Positions 27,478 through 36,815 of a stretch of DNA of 64,000 nucleotides are shown here, one piece after another. Below the pieces are notes generated by a model. That model was not told the origin of the DNA. It was given only the letters and a program-made list of their open reading frames with translations, and searched no databases. This DNA comes from Candidatus Kirkpatrickella diaphorinae (GTDB taxonomy: Bacteria > Pseudomonadota > Alphaproteobacteria > Acetobacterales > Acetobacteraceae): positions 1,878,501 to 1,942,500 of the forward strand of contig NZ_CP107052.1 of assembly GCF_025736875.1 (NCBI RefSeq). Reading direction: 5' to 3'. Positions within the stretch are counted from its first letter, which is position 1. Each line of letters begins with the position of its first letter. The position numbers and the translations under genes are program-made.

Positions 27478-28626
27478 TTAATTTGCCGGAATGGTAATGA
27501 TCGCGCCCGTGCCATGGGAGGTGGCCGCCAATGCTGCGAGGATCTGGACGATCGTGAAGCTGAGCTTGCTTCGGAAATCATTTTCCTCAATCCAGAAATG
27601 CCGTCCACGATAGGTTACGTCGTCATAAACATCCTCGGGCAGCTTCTTGCCGGAGTGGATGACCACGTCAGGCCGCGTCTCAATACCGACGGGGTTGATC
27701 GTCTCCAATGTCCGGCCCTTTTCAACATCGCTCTGAGGCACGTCCATTTCATAGGCAATCTGGGACAGAATCGCGAACATGGAGCGCGTGAGGATCGCAA
27801 TCTGGCCGGGGTGCTTCGGGTAAGGGCCATAAACGATTTCGGCCTCTTCCGCATTCGGGGCCAGATGCAGCAGGCGGCGCACTTCATTCTGGATCGTGAT
27901 CAAATTGGGGTCAGATGTACCGGTGAGAACGAGGAAAGCATGTTCAATCCGCTGTTTGTCGCCTTTCGGCGGTGTCTGCGCGCCGACAGCGGTCTGATCT
28001 TTCTGCCCCTTCCCATCATCCGCCGCGATCCGGATGGTCATCGCGCCCGCAATCTGGAGCTGACGCAGGTCATGCAGCAACAGGTAAAACCGCACGGAGC
28101 CCCCGCCGGACGGCCCTGCACCTAATGCGCGGATATTTGAGAGCCCGTCGATTGACTGCGCCGTCAGGCGCAGCAGCGTATCCACGGGAAGCCCGCCCAG
28201 GCTGAGCGGCATGATCACGACGGGGGAGATCGGCCGGATAATGTTTTCAGCATATTGCTGCCCGGTGATCGGCTGATAAGTGAAGGTCGGGTTTTCCTGC
28301 AGGAAACCTGAGCCCGTCCCGAACAGATAACTGCCGACAGAGGAGGGATAGGCATGGAAACCGCCCGACACCGTGCGATTCATCTGATAGCCGGAGATGA
28401 CCTGCGTCGTTTCCAGAAAGGTCGGGGGATCAGCATATCGTAGACGCACGATATTCAGCAACATCGCGTGTTTCTCAGCTTCACCGAGCGCGCGTGCATA
28501 ATTGAGGTGGTCACGATTGAGGAAGCGTGGGCCAAATGAGACGCAGGCTGTGAGGCTCATTAAAAGCGCACAGCACGTGCCGAGGCGCGCGGCATTCAAG
28601 AAATATTTTCGTGAAATCGCGGACAT
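27478..28626 (-). CDS. Lipoprotein of unknown function
   Basis: About 382 residues from ATG 28626; longer in-frame starts to 28740 exist. The N-terminus has basic residues, a hydrophobic run and the lipobox LTAC (Cys28), so it is lipid-anchored and probably periplasmic or outer-membrane facing. The mature part begins with NRDHLNYARALGEAEKHAMLLNIVRLRYADPP, which looks like a conserved core, then Gly/Ser-rich and Pro-rich stretches, and it ends in a hydrophobic segment (FTIVQILAALAATSHG). I do not recognise a named domain. It is an isolated gene. Confidence 0.75.
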   Translation of the reverse strand: MSAISRKYFLNAARLGTCCALLMSLTACVSFGPRFLNRDHLNYARALGEAEKHAMLLNIVRLRYADPPTFLETTQVISGYQMNRTVSGGFHAYPSSVGSYLFGTGSGFLQENPTFTYQPITGQQYAENIIRPISPVVIMPLSLGGLPVDTLLRLTAQSIDGLSNIRALGAGPSGGGSVRFYLLLHDLRQLQIAGAMTIRIAADDGKGQKDQTAVGAQTPPKGDKQRIEHAFLVLTGTSDPNLITIQNEVRRLLHLAPNAEEAEIVYGPYPKHPGQIAILTRSMFAILSQIAYEMDVPQSDVEKGRTLETINPVGIETRPDVVIHSGKKLPEDVYDDVTYRGRHFWIEENDFRSKLSFTIVQILAALAATSHGTGAIITIPAN

Positions 28627-29143
28627 GCTTCCGAATTTTTGCTGAGGCAGAAATCGTTGGCGAATGCTTGTCCGGTTCATGCTGCTCAAAATCAGAGTCA
28701 ATTTATTATCCCGACTTGCAGAAGCTGAACGCGTCGCCAACGCGTAAAATACCTGTCTTGAAAACCCCTTAATCTCTCACTTAAGCGTAAATTGTCGCAT
28801 TTATCGCAAAATCCTATCAATCTTGCGTTGCGCCCCTCCGGATTTTTTAACCTTGCGCAAAACCCTGCAAGATAAGGGATGCCGGGGTGCCGCCTCAATG
28901 CGGTTACCGGACAAAATCGGGGCGATGATCAGAGGGTGCGCGGCTGGGTGAGTCAGATGCGCCGGATAGAGTACAGAGAAACGCATCGCTTCGGGTTTAT
29001 TTCCATGGATATGGTGTGCGGAGAGGCGATCACGCCCCGACCGGAATCCTTTTGTCGCCATCCAACATTTGCGGGTCGGAGTCATGTTCCTATCGCGGCC
29101 TTGAGGCCGGGATATGACTGGGGCTACCGCGTCGGATCGGCTT
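28627..29143. other. Intergenic region, about 517 bases
   Basis: Lies between the unknown lipoprotein start and the epimerase-like gene. The part 28740-28870 is richer in A and T and probably carries the lipoprotein promoter. Open frames on both strands here show no protein-like pattern. I see no tRNA, hairpin terminator or repeat. Confidence 0.4.
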
Positions 29144-29989
29144 TCAGGCGCTGCGCATCTGCGCCCATATATCTGCGAGACCCTCCCGATAACTGGGAAA
29201 TTTCCACGCCCGATTGATCAACTGGCAGGTCAATTCGCTTCTGACAATGCGCCGCTCTGACCAGAAGCTTCGCGCCATCGGGTTCATCTCCCGAAGGGCC
29301 TGGTCAAGCGGTGTTGGTGTGGGGAGGGGCCATTGCGCGATACGCGCAGCCTCCTCAATGACCACATGTTGCGGTGACGGGGTGGTGTCCACGAAATTCA
29401 GCACTCTTTCCCCCGAGGCTGTCTCCATCGCCGCCATAGTGCCGCCGGCGATGTCATCCCGATGGATGCGGCTGAAAGCATGGTCCGGCGCGATGACGAG
29501 GCGCGGACGGTCGGAGCGGAGCATATCGAAGGGCGAGCGCCCGGGGCCGTAAATGCCACCGATCCGGATGCGGTCAAACGCGATGTTTTGGTCAGCGGCA
29601 ATGCGCGCCCAGCCATCTTCAGCGGTGACCCGTGCCTGTGCCCGCGGCTGGGTGGGGTTGACCGGGGTCGTTTCATCGACAGCACCGCCCTGGCGGTCAC
29701 CATAAACGCCGGTGGTGGAGTAATAGCCGATCCAGGTAAGGTGTCTGGCTGCGCTGATCACTCTGCCATAATCTCTTATCGCAGGGTCAGCGCCATTTTC
29801 CGGCGGGGCGCTGATCAGCAGATGCGTGGCGCTTTTGATGGCTTCCGCCGCGTCCGCATAAGCGATGACGTTGGGCTGACCATCCGGAACGCGCTTCGTG
29901 CCCGTCACATCCCAGGATTGCGCAATGGCCTGCGCCGCAACGCGGGAGGCTGAGTATCCCATGCCGATAATGACAAGATGCCGCCGCAT
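29144..29989 (-). CDS. NAD(P)-dependent epimerase/dehydratase-like protein (extended SDR, YeeZ type)
   Basis: About 281 residues with a Rossmann N-terminus HLVIIGMGYSASRVAAQAI, where GMGYSA is the dinucleotide loop. A mid-domain YYSTTGVYGDRQGG fits the SDR active-site region, though the usual YxxxK catalytic pair is not obvious. IRIGGIYGPGRSP and RIHRDDIA are typical of the atypical SDR subgroup containing YeeZ. ATG 29989 follows AAGGGTGG at 8 bases. It is divergent from the GT9 gene. Function unknown; a nucleotide-sugar or metabolite-repair role is possible. Confidence 0.78.
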   Translation of the reverse strand: MRRHLVIIGMGYSASRVAAQAIAQSWDVTGTKRVPDGQPNVIAYADAAEAIKSATHLLISAPPENGADPAIRDYGRVISAARHLTWIGYYSTTGVYGDRQGGAVDETTPVNPTQPRAQARVTAEDGWARIAADQNIAFDRIRIGGIYGPGRSPFDMLRSDRPRLVIAPDHAFSRIHRDDIAGGTMAAMETASGERVLNFVDTTPSPQHVVIEEAARIAQWPLPTPTPLDQALREMNPMARSFWSERRIVRSELTCQLINRAWKFPSYREGLADIWAQMRSA

Positions 29990-30191
29990 GATGACCACCC
30001 TTTGACCGAAAAATCGTGACGTTGGCACCGCCACATGTTGGAACGCCCTGACCTTGCCCCTGTCACCGCACGGAAGCAAGCGGCCCTTTCCGGAAGCGGC
30101 GCGCGCTCATTTCCAGCAAAGTCACTGCGGAGGCGAGGACTAATGACGCAGAATGATAGGCGAGACCGCTCCGAAATTGTATAATCCTGCC

Positions 30192-31109
30192 ATGAACCGT
30201 ATCCTCATCATCAAACTCGGTGCGCTAGGCGATTTTATACAAGCCTTTCCCTGTTTCCAGGCCATTCGCGCGGCGTTCCCTGAAGCGGGGATTTCGCTGC
30301 TCACGACGGCGCCTTTCGCATCACTGGGGCAGGCGGCACCCTGGTTCGATGACGTGATGATCGATGCAAGGCCGCGTTGGACGGATCTACGTGGCCTTAC
30401 CCATTTGCGCGCGCAACTCCGAAATTTTGACCTCGTGATTGATTTGCAGACCTCCGGGCGCAGCACACGCTATCACGCGCTTGCGGGTGCGCCACGCTGG
30501 TCAGGGTTGGTCCGGAAAGACCCTTTTTTTCACGCCAATCCATGGCGGGATGAGATGCATACACTGGCGCGGCAGGCAGATCAGCTTCGTTATGCCGGGA
30601 TTGAAGAATGCGACTCGGTCGATCTCTCCTGGCTCACGTCAACGCCTTTACAGACGCAGCCTGCTGACCCTTATGTTATTCTTGTCCCCGGTGCGGCGCG
30701 TCACCGGCCTGAGAAACGCTGGCCCATCGAAAAATACGCCGCTCTGGCGCGCGCCTTATCACTAAAGGGCCTGCACATCGTCATCATTGGTACGGCGTCG
30801 GAGAAGCCTTTGGCGCAGGAGATCCTGCAACATTGTCCTGCCGCCCTCGACATGTCAGGTGAGACCCGCCTCACCGAGCTTGCAGCTCTGATGAAGGGCG
30901 CCCGCCACGTTATCGGCAATGATACAGGCCCGATGCACCTCGCCGCAATGACCGGTACGCCGGCGACGGTGTTATTCTCGTCTGACAGCAATCCCGCTTT
31001 GACAGCACCGATCGGACGACGTTTCGGACAGGTGACGGTGCTGCGCGCGGCGGATATTTCCGCCATTCCGGTTGAAACTATTCTGGCAAGCTGCGGCAAA
31101 ACTCTCTAA
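30192..31109 (+). CDS. Glycosyltransferase family 9 (heptosyltransferase-like)
   Basis: About 305 residues. The GT9 pattern is clear: MNRILIIKLGALGDFIQAFP at the N-terminus, then FDLVIDLQTSGRST, and in the C-terminal domain VPGAARHRPEKRWPIEKYA and IGNDTGPMHLAAMTGTPATVLF, the ADP-heptose binding region. It should add a sugar to the lipopolysaccharide core. TATAAT stands at 30180-30185, only 6 bases before the ATG, and there is no convincing Shine-Dalgarno, so a leaderless transcript is possible. thrS follows after 62 bases. Confidence 0.88.
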   Translation: MNRILIIKLGALGDFIQAFPCFQAIRAAFPEAGISLLTTAPFASLGQAAPWFDDVMIDARPRWTDLRGLTHLRAQLRNFDLVIDLQTSGRSTRYHALAGAPRWSGLVRKDPFFHANPWRDEMHTLARQADQLRYAGIEECDSVDLSWLTSTPLQTQPADPYVILVPGAARHRPEKRWPIEKYAALARALSLKGLHIVIIGTASEKPLAQEILQHCPAALDMSGETRLTELAALMKGARHVIGNDTGPMHLAAMTGTPATVLFSSDSNPALTAPIGRRFGQVTVLRAADISAIPVETILASCGKTL

Positions 31110-31171
31110 GACAACCGGGATTTCCGCCTGACTCATGACCCTTGCGCGTCACATAAGGGAGCTCGTTTAAC

Positions 31172-33109
31172 ATGCCTTCGATTACTCTGCCTGATGGTTC
31201 CTCAAAGGAGTTTGACGGAGCTGTGACCGGCACGACGCTCGCTGCCGCGATCGGGCCAGGGCTGGAGCGGGCGGCCCTGTTTATGGTCGTCAATGGGCAG
31301 GATATGGATATGAGCGCGCCCATCACAGAGGATGCGGATGTGCGTTTCGTGACGCGCAAGGACGATGCCGCGCTTGAACTGATCCGGCATGATGCAGCCC
31401 ATGTCATGGCGCAGGCGGTGCAGGACCTCTACCCCGGCACGCAGGTGACGATCGGCCCTGCCGTCAAAGATGGGTTCTATTATGATTTTTTCCGCGACAA
31501 GCCCTTCACGCCGGAAGATTTTGAAGCCATCGAAAAGCGGATGCGTGAGATCATCGCAGCCAACCTGCCGTTTGAACGGGAAGTCTGGCCGCGTGAAAAG
31601 GCCATCGCTTTCTTTGAAGAAAAAGGCGAGGCATTTAAAGCGGAGCTGATCCGCGACCTGCCGGAGGACGTGCCCATCTCCGTCTATCGTCAGGGTGATT
31701 GGCTGGATCTCTGCCGTGGGCCCCATCTGCGCACGACCGGAGATGTCGGCACGGCTTTCAAGCTGATGAAAGTCGCGGGCGCTTACTGGCGCGGGGATCA
31801 TCGCAACCCGATGCTGACCCGCATCTACGCCACAGCCTGGCGCAATCAGAAGGAACTGGATGCCCACCTCCTCCAGATTGAGGAGGCGGAAAAACGCGAC
31901 CATCGGCGTATCGGGCGGGAGATGGATCTCTTCCATATTCAGGAGGAGGCTGTCGGTCAGATCTTCTGGCACATAAAAGGGTGGCGGCTTTATAATGTCC
32001 TTCAGGATTACATGCGCCGCATCCAGACGGCTCACGGCTATGGCGAGGTGCGCACGCCGCAGCTTGTGGATCGCAGCCTGTGGGAGGCGTCAGGCCATTG
32101 GGATAAATATCGTGAGCATATGTTCGTCGCGACGGTTGAGGATGAGGATAAGACCCTCGCTTTGAAGCCGATGAACTGCCCGTGCCATGTGCAGATCTTC
32201 CGCCATGGTATTCGATCCTACCGTGAATTGCCCCTTCGCATGGCCGAGTTTGGTGCCTGCCATCGTTATGAACCCTCAGGCGCGTTACATGGGATCATGC
32301 GTGTGCGTGGTTTCACGCAGGATGATGCGCATATTTTCTGCACCGAGGCGCAGATCGCGGCGGAGACGGCGCGCTTCATGTCCATGTTGTCAGAAGTCTA
32401 TCGCGATCTCGGCTTCAGCGATTTCCGCGTCAAATTTTCAGACCGTCCCGAGGCAAGGGCAGGCGATGATGCGATCTGGGACCGGTCGGAAGGCGCGCTG
32501 AAGGAAGCCTGCGCGCTCGCCGGAGTCGCCTATGACCTTAATCCCGGCGAAGGCGCTTTTTACGGTCCGAAGCTGGAATTTGTCCTGACCGATGCGATCG
32601 GGCGTGACTGGCAATGCGGCACGCTTCAGGTCGATTTCATCCTGCCGGAGCGCCTTGATGCCTCCTATATCGGTGAGGATGGGGCCCGTCATCGCCCCGT
32701 TATGCTGCATCGCGCGATTTTAGGCAGTTTTGAGCGTTTTATCGGCATTTTGATTGAGCAATATGCAGGAAAATTCCCGCTTTGGCTCGCGCCGGTGCAG
32801 GTGGCGGTCGCCAGCATCGTTTCAGATGCCGAGCCCTATGCCCAGAATGTCGCAGAGGCGCTGCGAAAGGCCGGTCTGCAAGTTGAGCTTGATATTCGTA
32901 ATGTCAAAATCAACGCGAAAGTGCGTGACCACTCCGTGGCGCGTGTCCCCGTCATTCTGGTGGTGGGCCGTCGTGAGGCGGCGCAGGGCCAGGTGGCAAT
33001 GAGGCGGCTCGGGTCGACAGATCAGCAGATTTTGCCGCTTGCCGAAGCCATGGCTCTGCTGGTCGATGAGGCGCGAGCGCCCGATTTAAGACATAATGCC
33101 ACTTTATGA
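31172..33109 (+). CDS. thrS: Threonyl-tRNA synthetase
   Basis: Charges tRNA-Thr, 645 residues, the normal size. The TGS domain opens with [14 protein letters not shown], the editing domain has [14 protein letters not shown] and HLRTTGDVG, and the catalytic core shows [10 protein letters not shown] (zinc Cys), DDAHIFC and [13 protein letters not shown] (zinc His), followed by the anticodon-binding domain ending in a basic tail. AAGGGAG precedes the ATG. It is followed by infC, the classical thrS-infC arrangement. Confidence 0.98.
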   Translation: MPSITLPDGSSKEFDGAVTGTTLAAAIGPGLERAALFMVVNGQDMDMSAPITEDADVRFVTRKDDAALELIRHDAAHVMAQAVQDLYPGTQVTIGPAVKDGFYYDFFRDKPFTPEDFEAIEKRMREIIAANLPFEREVWPREKAIAFFEEKGEAFKAELIRDLPEDVPISVYRQGDWLDLCRGPHLRTTGDVGTAFKLMKVAGAYWRGDHRNPMLTRIYATAWRNQKELDAHLLQIEEAEKRDHRRIGREMDLFHIQEEAVGQIFWHIKGWRLYNVLQDYMRRIQTAHGYGEVRTPQLVDRSLWEASGHWDKYREHMFVATVEDEDKTLALKPMNCPCHVQIFRHGIRSYRELPLRMAEFGACHRYEPSGALHGIMRVRGFTQDDAHIFCTEAQIAAETARFMSMLSEVYRDLGFSDFRVKFSDRPEARAGDDAIWDRSEGALKEACALAGVAYDLNPGEGAFYGPKLEFVLTDAIGRDWQCGTLQVDFILPERLDASYIGEDGARHRPVMLHRAILGSFERFIGILIEQYAGKFPLWLAPVQVAVASIVSDAEPYAQNVAEALRKAGLQVELDIRNVKINAKVRDHSVARVPVILVVGRREAAQGQVAMRRLGSTDQQILPLAEAMALLVDEARAPDLRHNATL

Positions 33110-33235
33110 CGGGGCTTGCGTTTTCCCCCGGCGTTAATTATCCCAAAGGCGCATGACTCGCAGAAATTCCCGAGTAGATGCGGGTTTTAATAGTTTTTAT
33201 CGCTTAACACAGTTTATTCTGTCGTAAACTTTTAC

Positions 33236-33249
33236 AGGAGAGAGCCATA
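33236..33249 (+). promoter_or_regulatory. Shine-Dalgarno and AUA start of infC
   Basis: AGGAG (33236-33240) followed by six bases and then ATA (33247) in frame with infC. The first ATG is 21 bases from the AGGAG and has no site of its own. IF3 genes are known for rare start codons used in autoregulation. Confidence 0.75.
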
Positions 33250-33783
33250 TCTAGACCCCCTATGCCAAGCGCACCCACGCGCGATGGACCGCGCGTTAAT
33301 GAGGAAATCCGCGTCCCTCAGGTGCGTTTGATTGATCTTGATGGTGAAATGGTTGGCGTGTTGCCCACGCGTGAGGCTTTAGGACGCGCCTATGCGGCAG
33401 GGTTGGACCTGCTGGAGATCAGCCCGACAGCCGACCCGCCAGTTGTCAAAATCCTCGATTACGGCAAGTTCAAATATGAGCAGCAGAAAAAGCGTAACGA
33501 GGCGCGTAAAAAGCAGAAAGTCATCGAGATCAAAGAGGTCAAGGTGCGACCGAGCACGAATGAAAATGACTATCAGGTCAAGCTTCGTGCCATGCAGTCT
33601 TTCCTGAAGGAAGGCGACAAGGTTAAGGTTTCCCTCCGCTTCAAAGGGCGCGAAATGGCGCATCAGGAGCTGGGCTTTAAAATGCTTGAGCGTATCCGGA
33701 GCGAAATGGAAGACAAGGCGAAGGTTGAGCAGATGCCCAAGCTCGAAAATCGTCAGATGATCATGGTTCTCGCACCGCGTTAA
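33247..33783 (+). CDS. infC: Translation initiation factor IF-3
   Basis: Ribosome-binding factor that prevents 30S-50S joining and proofreads start codons; 178 residues from the proposed ATA start. N-terminal domain: [28 protein letters not shown]; linker [20 protein letters not shown]-terminal domain [16 protein letters not shown] and [16 protein letters not shown]. If the ATA is used the protein starts with five residues (M-S-R-P-P) before the internal Met at 33262, as in many alphaproteobacterial IF3s. It is the last gene before a strong terminator. Confidence 0.93.
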   Translation: MSRPPMPSAPTRDGPRVNEEIRVPQVRLIDLDGEMVGVLPTREALGRAYAAGLDLLEISPTADPPVVKILDYGKFKYEQQKKRNEARKKQKVIEIKEVKVRPSTNENDYQVKLRAMQSFLKEGDKVKVSLRFKGREMAHQELGFKMLERIRSEMEDKAKVEQMPKLENRQMIMVLAPR

Positions 33784-33808
33784 GCCTTCATCCTAACGAC
33801 ATTTCAAG

Positions 33809-33840
33809 ACGGCCCTCCCCGGTGGAGGGCCGTTTTCTTT
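33809..33840 (+). terminator. Rho-independent terminator after infC
   Basis: Perfect 10-bp stem ACGGCCCTCC / GGAGGGCCGT with loop CCGGT, then TTTCTTT. It sits between convergent infC and the SIMPL gene and could act in both directions, ending 1 base before the SIMPL stop codon. Confidence 0.93.
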
Positions 33841-34524
33841 TCAAGGGGTCAGATAGATTTCAGCCGTAACCTGTACCGTGACTTCCTGCGCGTCATCATC
33901 GCTGCGCTGCGGCATATTAGGTGCGGCCATACGCATCATGGACACGCCGACATAAGGTGGCGAGACGCGGCCACCAATATTGATGGTGTGGAAAGCGCCG
34001 ACATGCATGCCGACCGTCTCGGCAATATGCTGAGCGTCACTTTTGATTGTCGTCAGCGCCTGGCTCTGCGCTTCCTGCTCCAGCCTGTGGCGTGTCGCCG
34101 CGTCGAGCGACCAGTTCAGGGCATCGAGTGGCAGGCCGTCATTCTGCAATTTGCCAGTCAGGGCAAGTAGCGCCTGACTATGTGACTCCTGACCCGTCAG
34201 TACGAGTTTCTGGCGAGCGCCCCATTCCTTGCGCCCGTCTTTCTTCTCTTCCTGCCAGGTGTCGTAATCCTGGAAACTGAACGCGACATGCGCAGCGTTT
34301 TTGGCGAGCTTGCTCACCCGCGCGGCGCGATCATTAAGCAGGGACTGCGCCTCGGCAGGCGACGCGCCTGTGTCCTGCATGGCGAAAATAGCGGTCATAA
34401 TGGTCGGCTTTGCCCGCGCATGGCCGGTGGCGGAGAGAGTCAGCATTGTCTTCTCCGGAGCTGCCTGGGCGGCGAGGGGCGTTGCCAGAGCAGCCAGGGC
34501 ACAGAAACGTCTGAAAAACAACAT
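33841..34524 (-). CDS. SIMPL domain (DUF541) periplasmic protein
   Basis: 227 residues with a signal peptide of about 21 residues (ALATPLAAQAA). The mature part starts KTMLTLSATGHARAKPTIMTAIF, the SIMPL/DUF541 entry motif, and has FQDYDTW...KLVLTGQESHSQ and QSQALTTIKSDAQHIAETVGMHVG, which match the family. Proteins of this group are periplasmic and sometimes linked to oxidative stress, but their role is not settled. It converges on infC and lies after the histidine kinase on the same strand. Confidence 0.88.
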   Translation of the reverse strand: MLFFRRFCALAALATPLAAQAAPEKTMLTLSATGHARAKPTIMTAIFAMQDTGASPAEAQSLLNDRAARVSKLAKNAAHVAFSFQDYDTWQEEKKDGRKEWGARQKLVLTGQESHSQALLALTGKLQNDGLPLDALNWSLDAATRHRLEQEAQSQALTTIKSDAQHIAETVGMHVGAFHTINIGGRVSPPYVGVSMMRMAAPNMPQRSDDDAQEVTVQVTAEIYLTP

Positions 34525-34612
34525 GATGGATATCCTTCAGGTCAGTTCGGCGCGGAGAGGATGTCGCGCCAGTATCGTCGCCGGACGCACCTTGCGGCGA
34601 CGTGTTTATCCT

Positions 34613-36007
34613 TCAGCTTCCGGCGTTACCGATCATTTGGCAAGGCAGGCGCAGCATGATTTTTAATCCCTTCTCCCGCGATGTCATCTCAAGCGCACCT
34701 TCATGGAGCTGCGCGACAGCATGGACCAAAGTGAGGCCGAGCCCCGTGCCCGGCGTATGCCGCGCCGCCTCTGCCCGGTAGAAACGTTCAGCGGCGCGTT
34801 TCAGATCTTCCGGCGTCATGCCGACGCCCTGATCCTCAACATAGATCATCAGCGCCTCTCCCTGAAATTCCGCACCGAGGGTGATCGTCGTGTCACTGGG
34901 GGAGAATTTAACGGCGTTATCCAGAAGATTGGCCACGGCCTGCTGGATAAGGAGCGCATCGCCATAAAATGGAAGGGTCGCGGGGAGGGCCTCCAGCAAG
35001 GTGATCTGACGCGCTTCTGCTGATGGGCGGTAAAGGTCTGCAATATCCTCCAGCAAAGGGCGCAGATCCCGATTTGTGAAAGCTGATCTTTGCGCGCCCG
35101 ACTCGATCTGGGCAATTCTGAGAAGCGCCTCAAATACGGCCGACACACCGTCAAGCTCCTTCACGGCATTTTCGACCGCGACTTTCAGTGTTTCAACTGA
35201 AGGCGCGTGATGGACGGCGTCTTCAAGCGTGTTGCGCGCGCGGGTAATGGGCGTGCGCAAATCATGCGCGATGGCGTTAGAGACCTGGCGAATGCCCTCC
35301 ATCAGGCGCGTGATGCGGTCAAGCGTTGTGTTGATGGTGCGGGATACGCCGTCAATCTCGTTTCCGCTTAAAGGGAGGCGCTGGGAGAGATCACCGCGCG
35401 CAATCGCAACCGTTGTTTCCGCGATGGTATTGATGATGTTCCGGAAAAGCCGCCGCACCACCAGGGCGCCCCCGACGGCAAGGGCGATCGACATCAGGGA
35501 GGCCCATAATAACCCTTCCGTCAGGACGCTGCGCAGAAGGGTGGTGTTGCGTATATCCCGCCCCACGAGAAGCTGCGACCCGTCCGGAAAGGCGCGCCAC
35601 GTCATTTCAATCGAGCGTGGATCGCAGGTTTCATTGCCGGTCAGGGTGTAAAACGTATCAGGAAGAATCGCTTTTTCCGGCCAGCATGAAATATTGCCCT
35701 CAAGGCGATTTCGGTCACGATTGACGAGCAGGTAAACATTTTCCCGATTCAGGTCTTCCGCGATCCGTTCACGCAATTTGTCGCGAAGATTCTGAACACC
35801 GCCCTGATGCCACGCGCTGCGCAGTTCGGCAGCGTCGGTTGAAATCGCGGCAATATGAGATTTCTGCATCGATTGGATGGCGTGAAACCAGACGAAGCTG
35901 AGAAAGATCGCGCCGGAGAGAATGAAGATGAGGGCGTAAGCGAGGGCGAAAGTCACCCCTGCAGAGCGGAACAGACGTGTTTTTCTCAGCGTCATGAATA
36001 ATTTCAT
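34613..36007 (-). CDS. Two-component sensor histidine kinase (HAMP, HisKA, HATPase)
   Basis: Inner-membrane kinase of 464 residues. Two transmembrane helices (about 16-40 and 166-187) flank a periplasmic sensor region of about 125 residues containing Cys108 and Cys128. A HAMP segment follows, then HisKA with AIAHDLRTPITRARNT (phospho-acceptor His248) and the HATPase boxes NLLDNAVKF, YVEDQGVGM and GTGLGLTLV. It starts 29 bases after the response regulator ends. The sensed signal is unknown; the neighbour protease hints at envelope stress. Confidence 0.93.
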   Translation of the reverse strand: MKLFMTLRKTRLFRSAGVTFALAYALIFILSGAIFLSFVWFHAIQSMQKSHIAAISTDAAELRSAWHQGGVQNLRDKLRERIAEDLNRENVYLLVNRDRNRLEGNISCWPEKAILPDTFYTLTGNETCDPRSIEMTWRAFPDGSQLLVGRDIRNTTLLRSVLTEGLLWASLMSIALAVGGALVVRRLFRNIINTIAETTVAIARGDLSQRLPLSGNEIDGVSRTINTTLDRITRLMEGIRQVSNAIAHDLRTPITRARNTLEDAVHHAPSVETLKVAVENAVKELDGVSAVFEALLRIAQIESGAQRSAFTNRDLRPLLEDIADLYRPSAEARQITLLEALPATLPFYGDALLIQQAVANLLDNAVKFSPSDTTITLGAEFQGEALMIYVEDQGVGMTPEDLKRAAERFYRAEAARHTPGTGLGLTLVHAVAQLHEGALEMTSREKGLKIMLRLPCQMIGNAGS

Positions 36008-36036
36008 CCGCCCCGTTATCCTTCGCGCTTTTGGCG

Positions 36037-36717
36037 TTATTCACTTTTCAGCACGTAACCCGCATTGCGCACTGTATGGATCAGGCTGGTTGCGAAAGGC
36101 TTATCGAGTTTTTGCCGCAAGCGCGACACATGCACGTCAATTACATTTGTCTGCGGGTCAAAATGGTAATCCCATACGCGCTCCAGCAACATGGTGCGCG
36201 TCACAATTTGCCCGACATGCCGCATGAGAAATTCCAGCAGGCGAAATTCCCGGGGCTGGAGATCAATCTTCTGGTCACCCCGCCGCACGCTGCGGCTGAG
36301 GAGGTCCATTTTGAGATCGCCGACAGAGAGTCGCGTTTGAATATTGTCCTGCGCATATGATCGCCGGATAAGCGCTTCAGCACGGGCCATCAACTCGGAA
36401 AAAGCGAACGGCTTGGACATGTAATCATCACTGCCGGCATTAAGCCCGACAACGCGCTCATCCACCTCTGTCAGGGCGGAGAGGATCAGGACCGGGGTCG
36501 TGACATTTCGGGCGCGGATCTGCTCCAGCAATTGCACGCCATCGACGCCGCCAGGAAGCATACGGTCAAGAATAATCAGGTCGAAACCCGGCTTCAGAGC
36601 GAGCGCCAACCCGGCCTGCCCGTCCGCGGCATCTGTCACGGTGTGATCATGGTCGCGCATACCGCGAACGATAAAATCTCTGACTTTTGAATCATCTTCA
36701 ACGAGAAGGATGTGCAT
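36037..36717 (-). CDS. OmpR/PhoB-family response regulator
   Basis: 226 residues: receiver domain with acidic pocket VEDD, phosphorylated Asp51 (LIILDRMLPG) and Lys of YMSKPF, then a winged-helix output domain (LQPREFRLLEFLMRH, VIDVHVSRLRQKLDKP, IHTVRNAGYVL). AAGGAATAG precedes the ATG. It forms a pair with the downstream kinase and is preceded by a Do-type protease 98 bases away on the same strand with no obvious terminator between, so a three-gene operon is plausible. Confidence 0.94.
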   Translation of the reverse strand: MHILLVEDDSKVRDFIVRGMRDHDHTVTDAADGQAGLALALKPGFDLIILDRMLPGGVDGVQLLEQIRARNVTTPVLILSALTEVDERVVGLNAGSDDYMSKPFAFSELMARAEALIRRSYAQDNIQTRLSVGDLKMDLLSRSVRRGDQKIDLQPREFRLLEFLMRHVGQIVTRTMLLERVWDYHFDPQTNVIDVHVSRLRQKLDKPFATSLIHTVRNAGYVLKSE

Positions 36718-36815
36718 CTCTCTATTCCTTGCCCGGACGGGGCCTGGCAGTCCCTATATTCCCGGATCATCTCCCACTTTATTCCCGTTGAGGCTGTCAT
36801 TCATTAAAAATTTAG

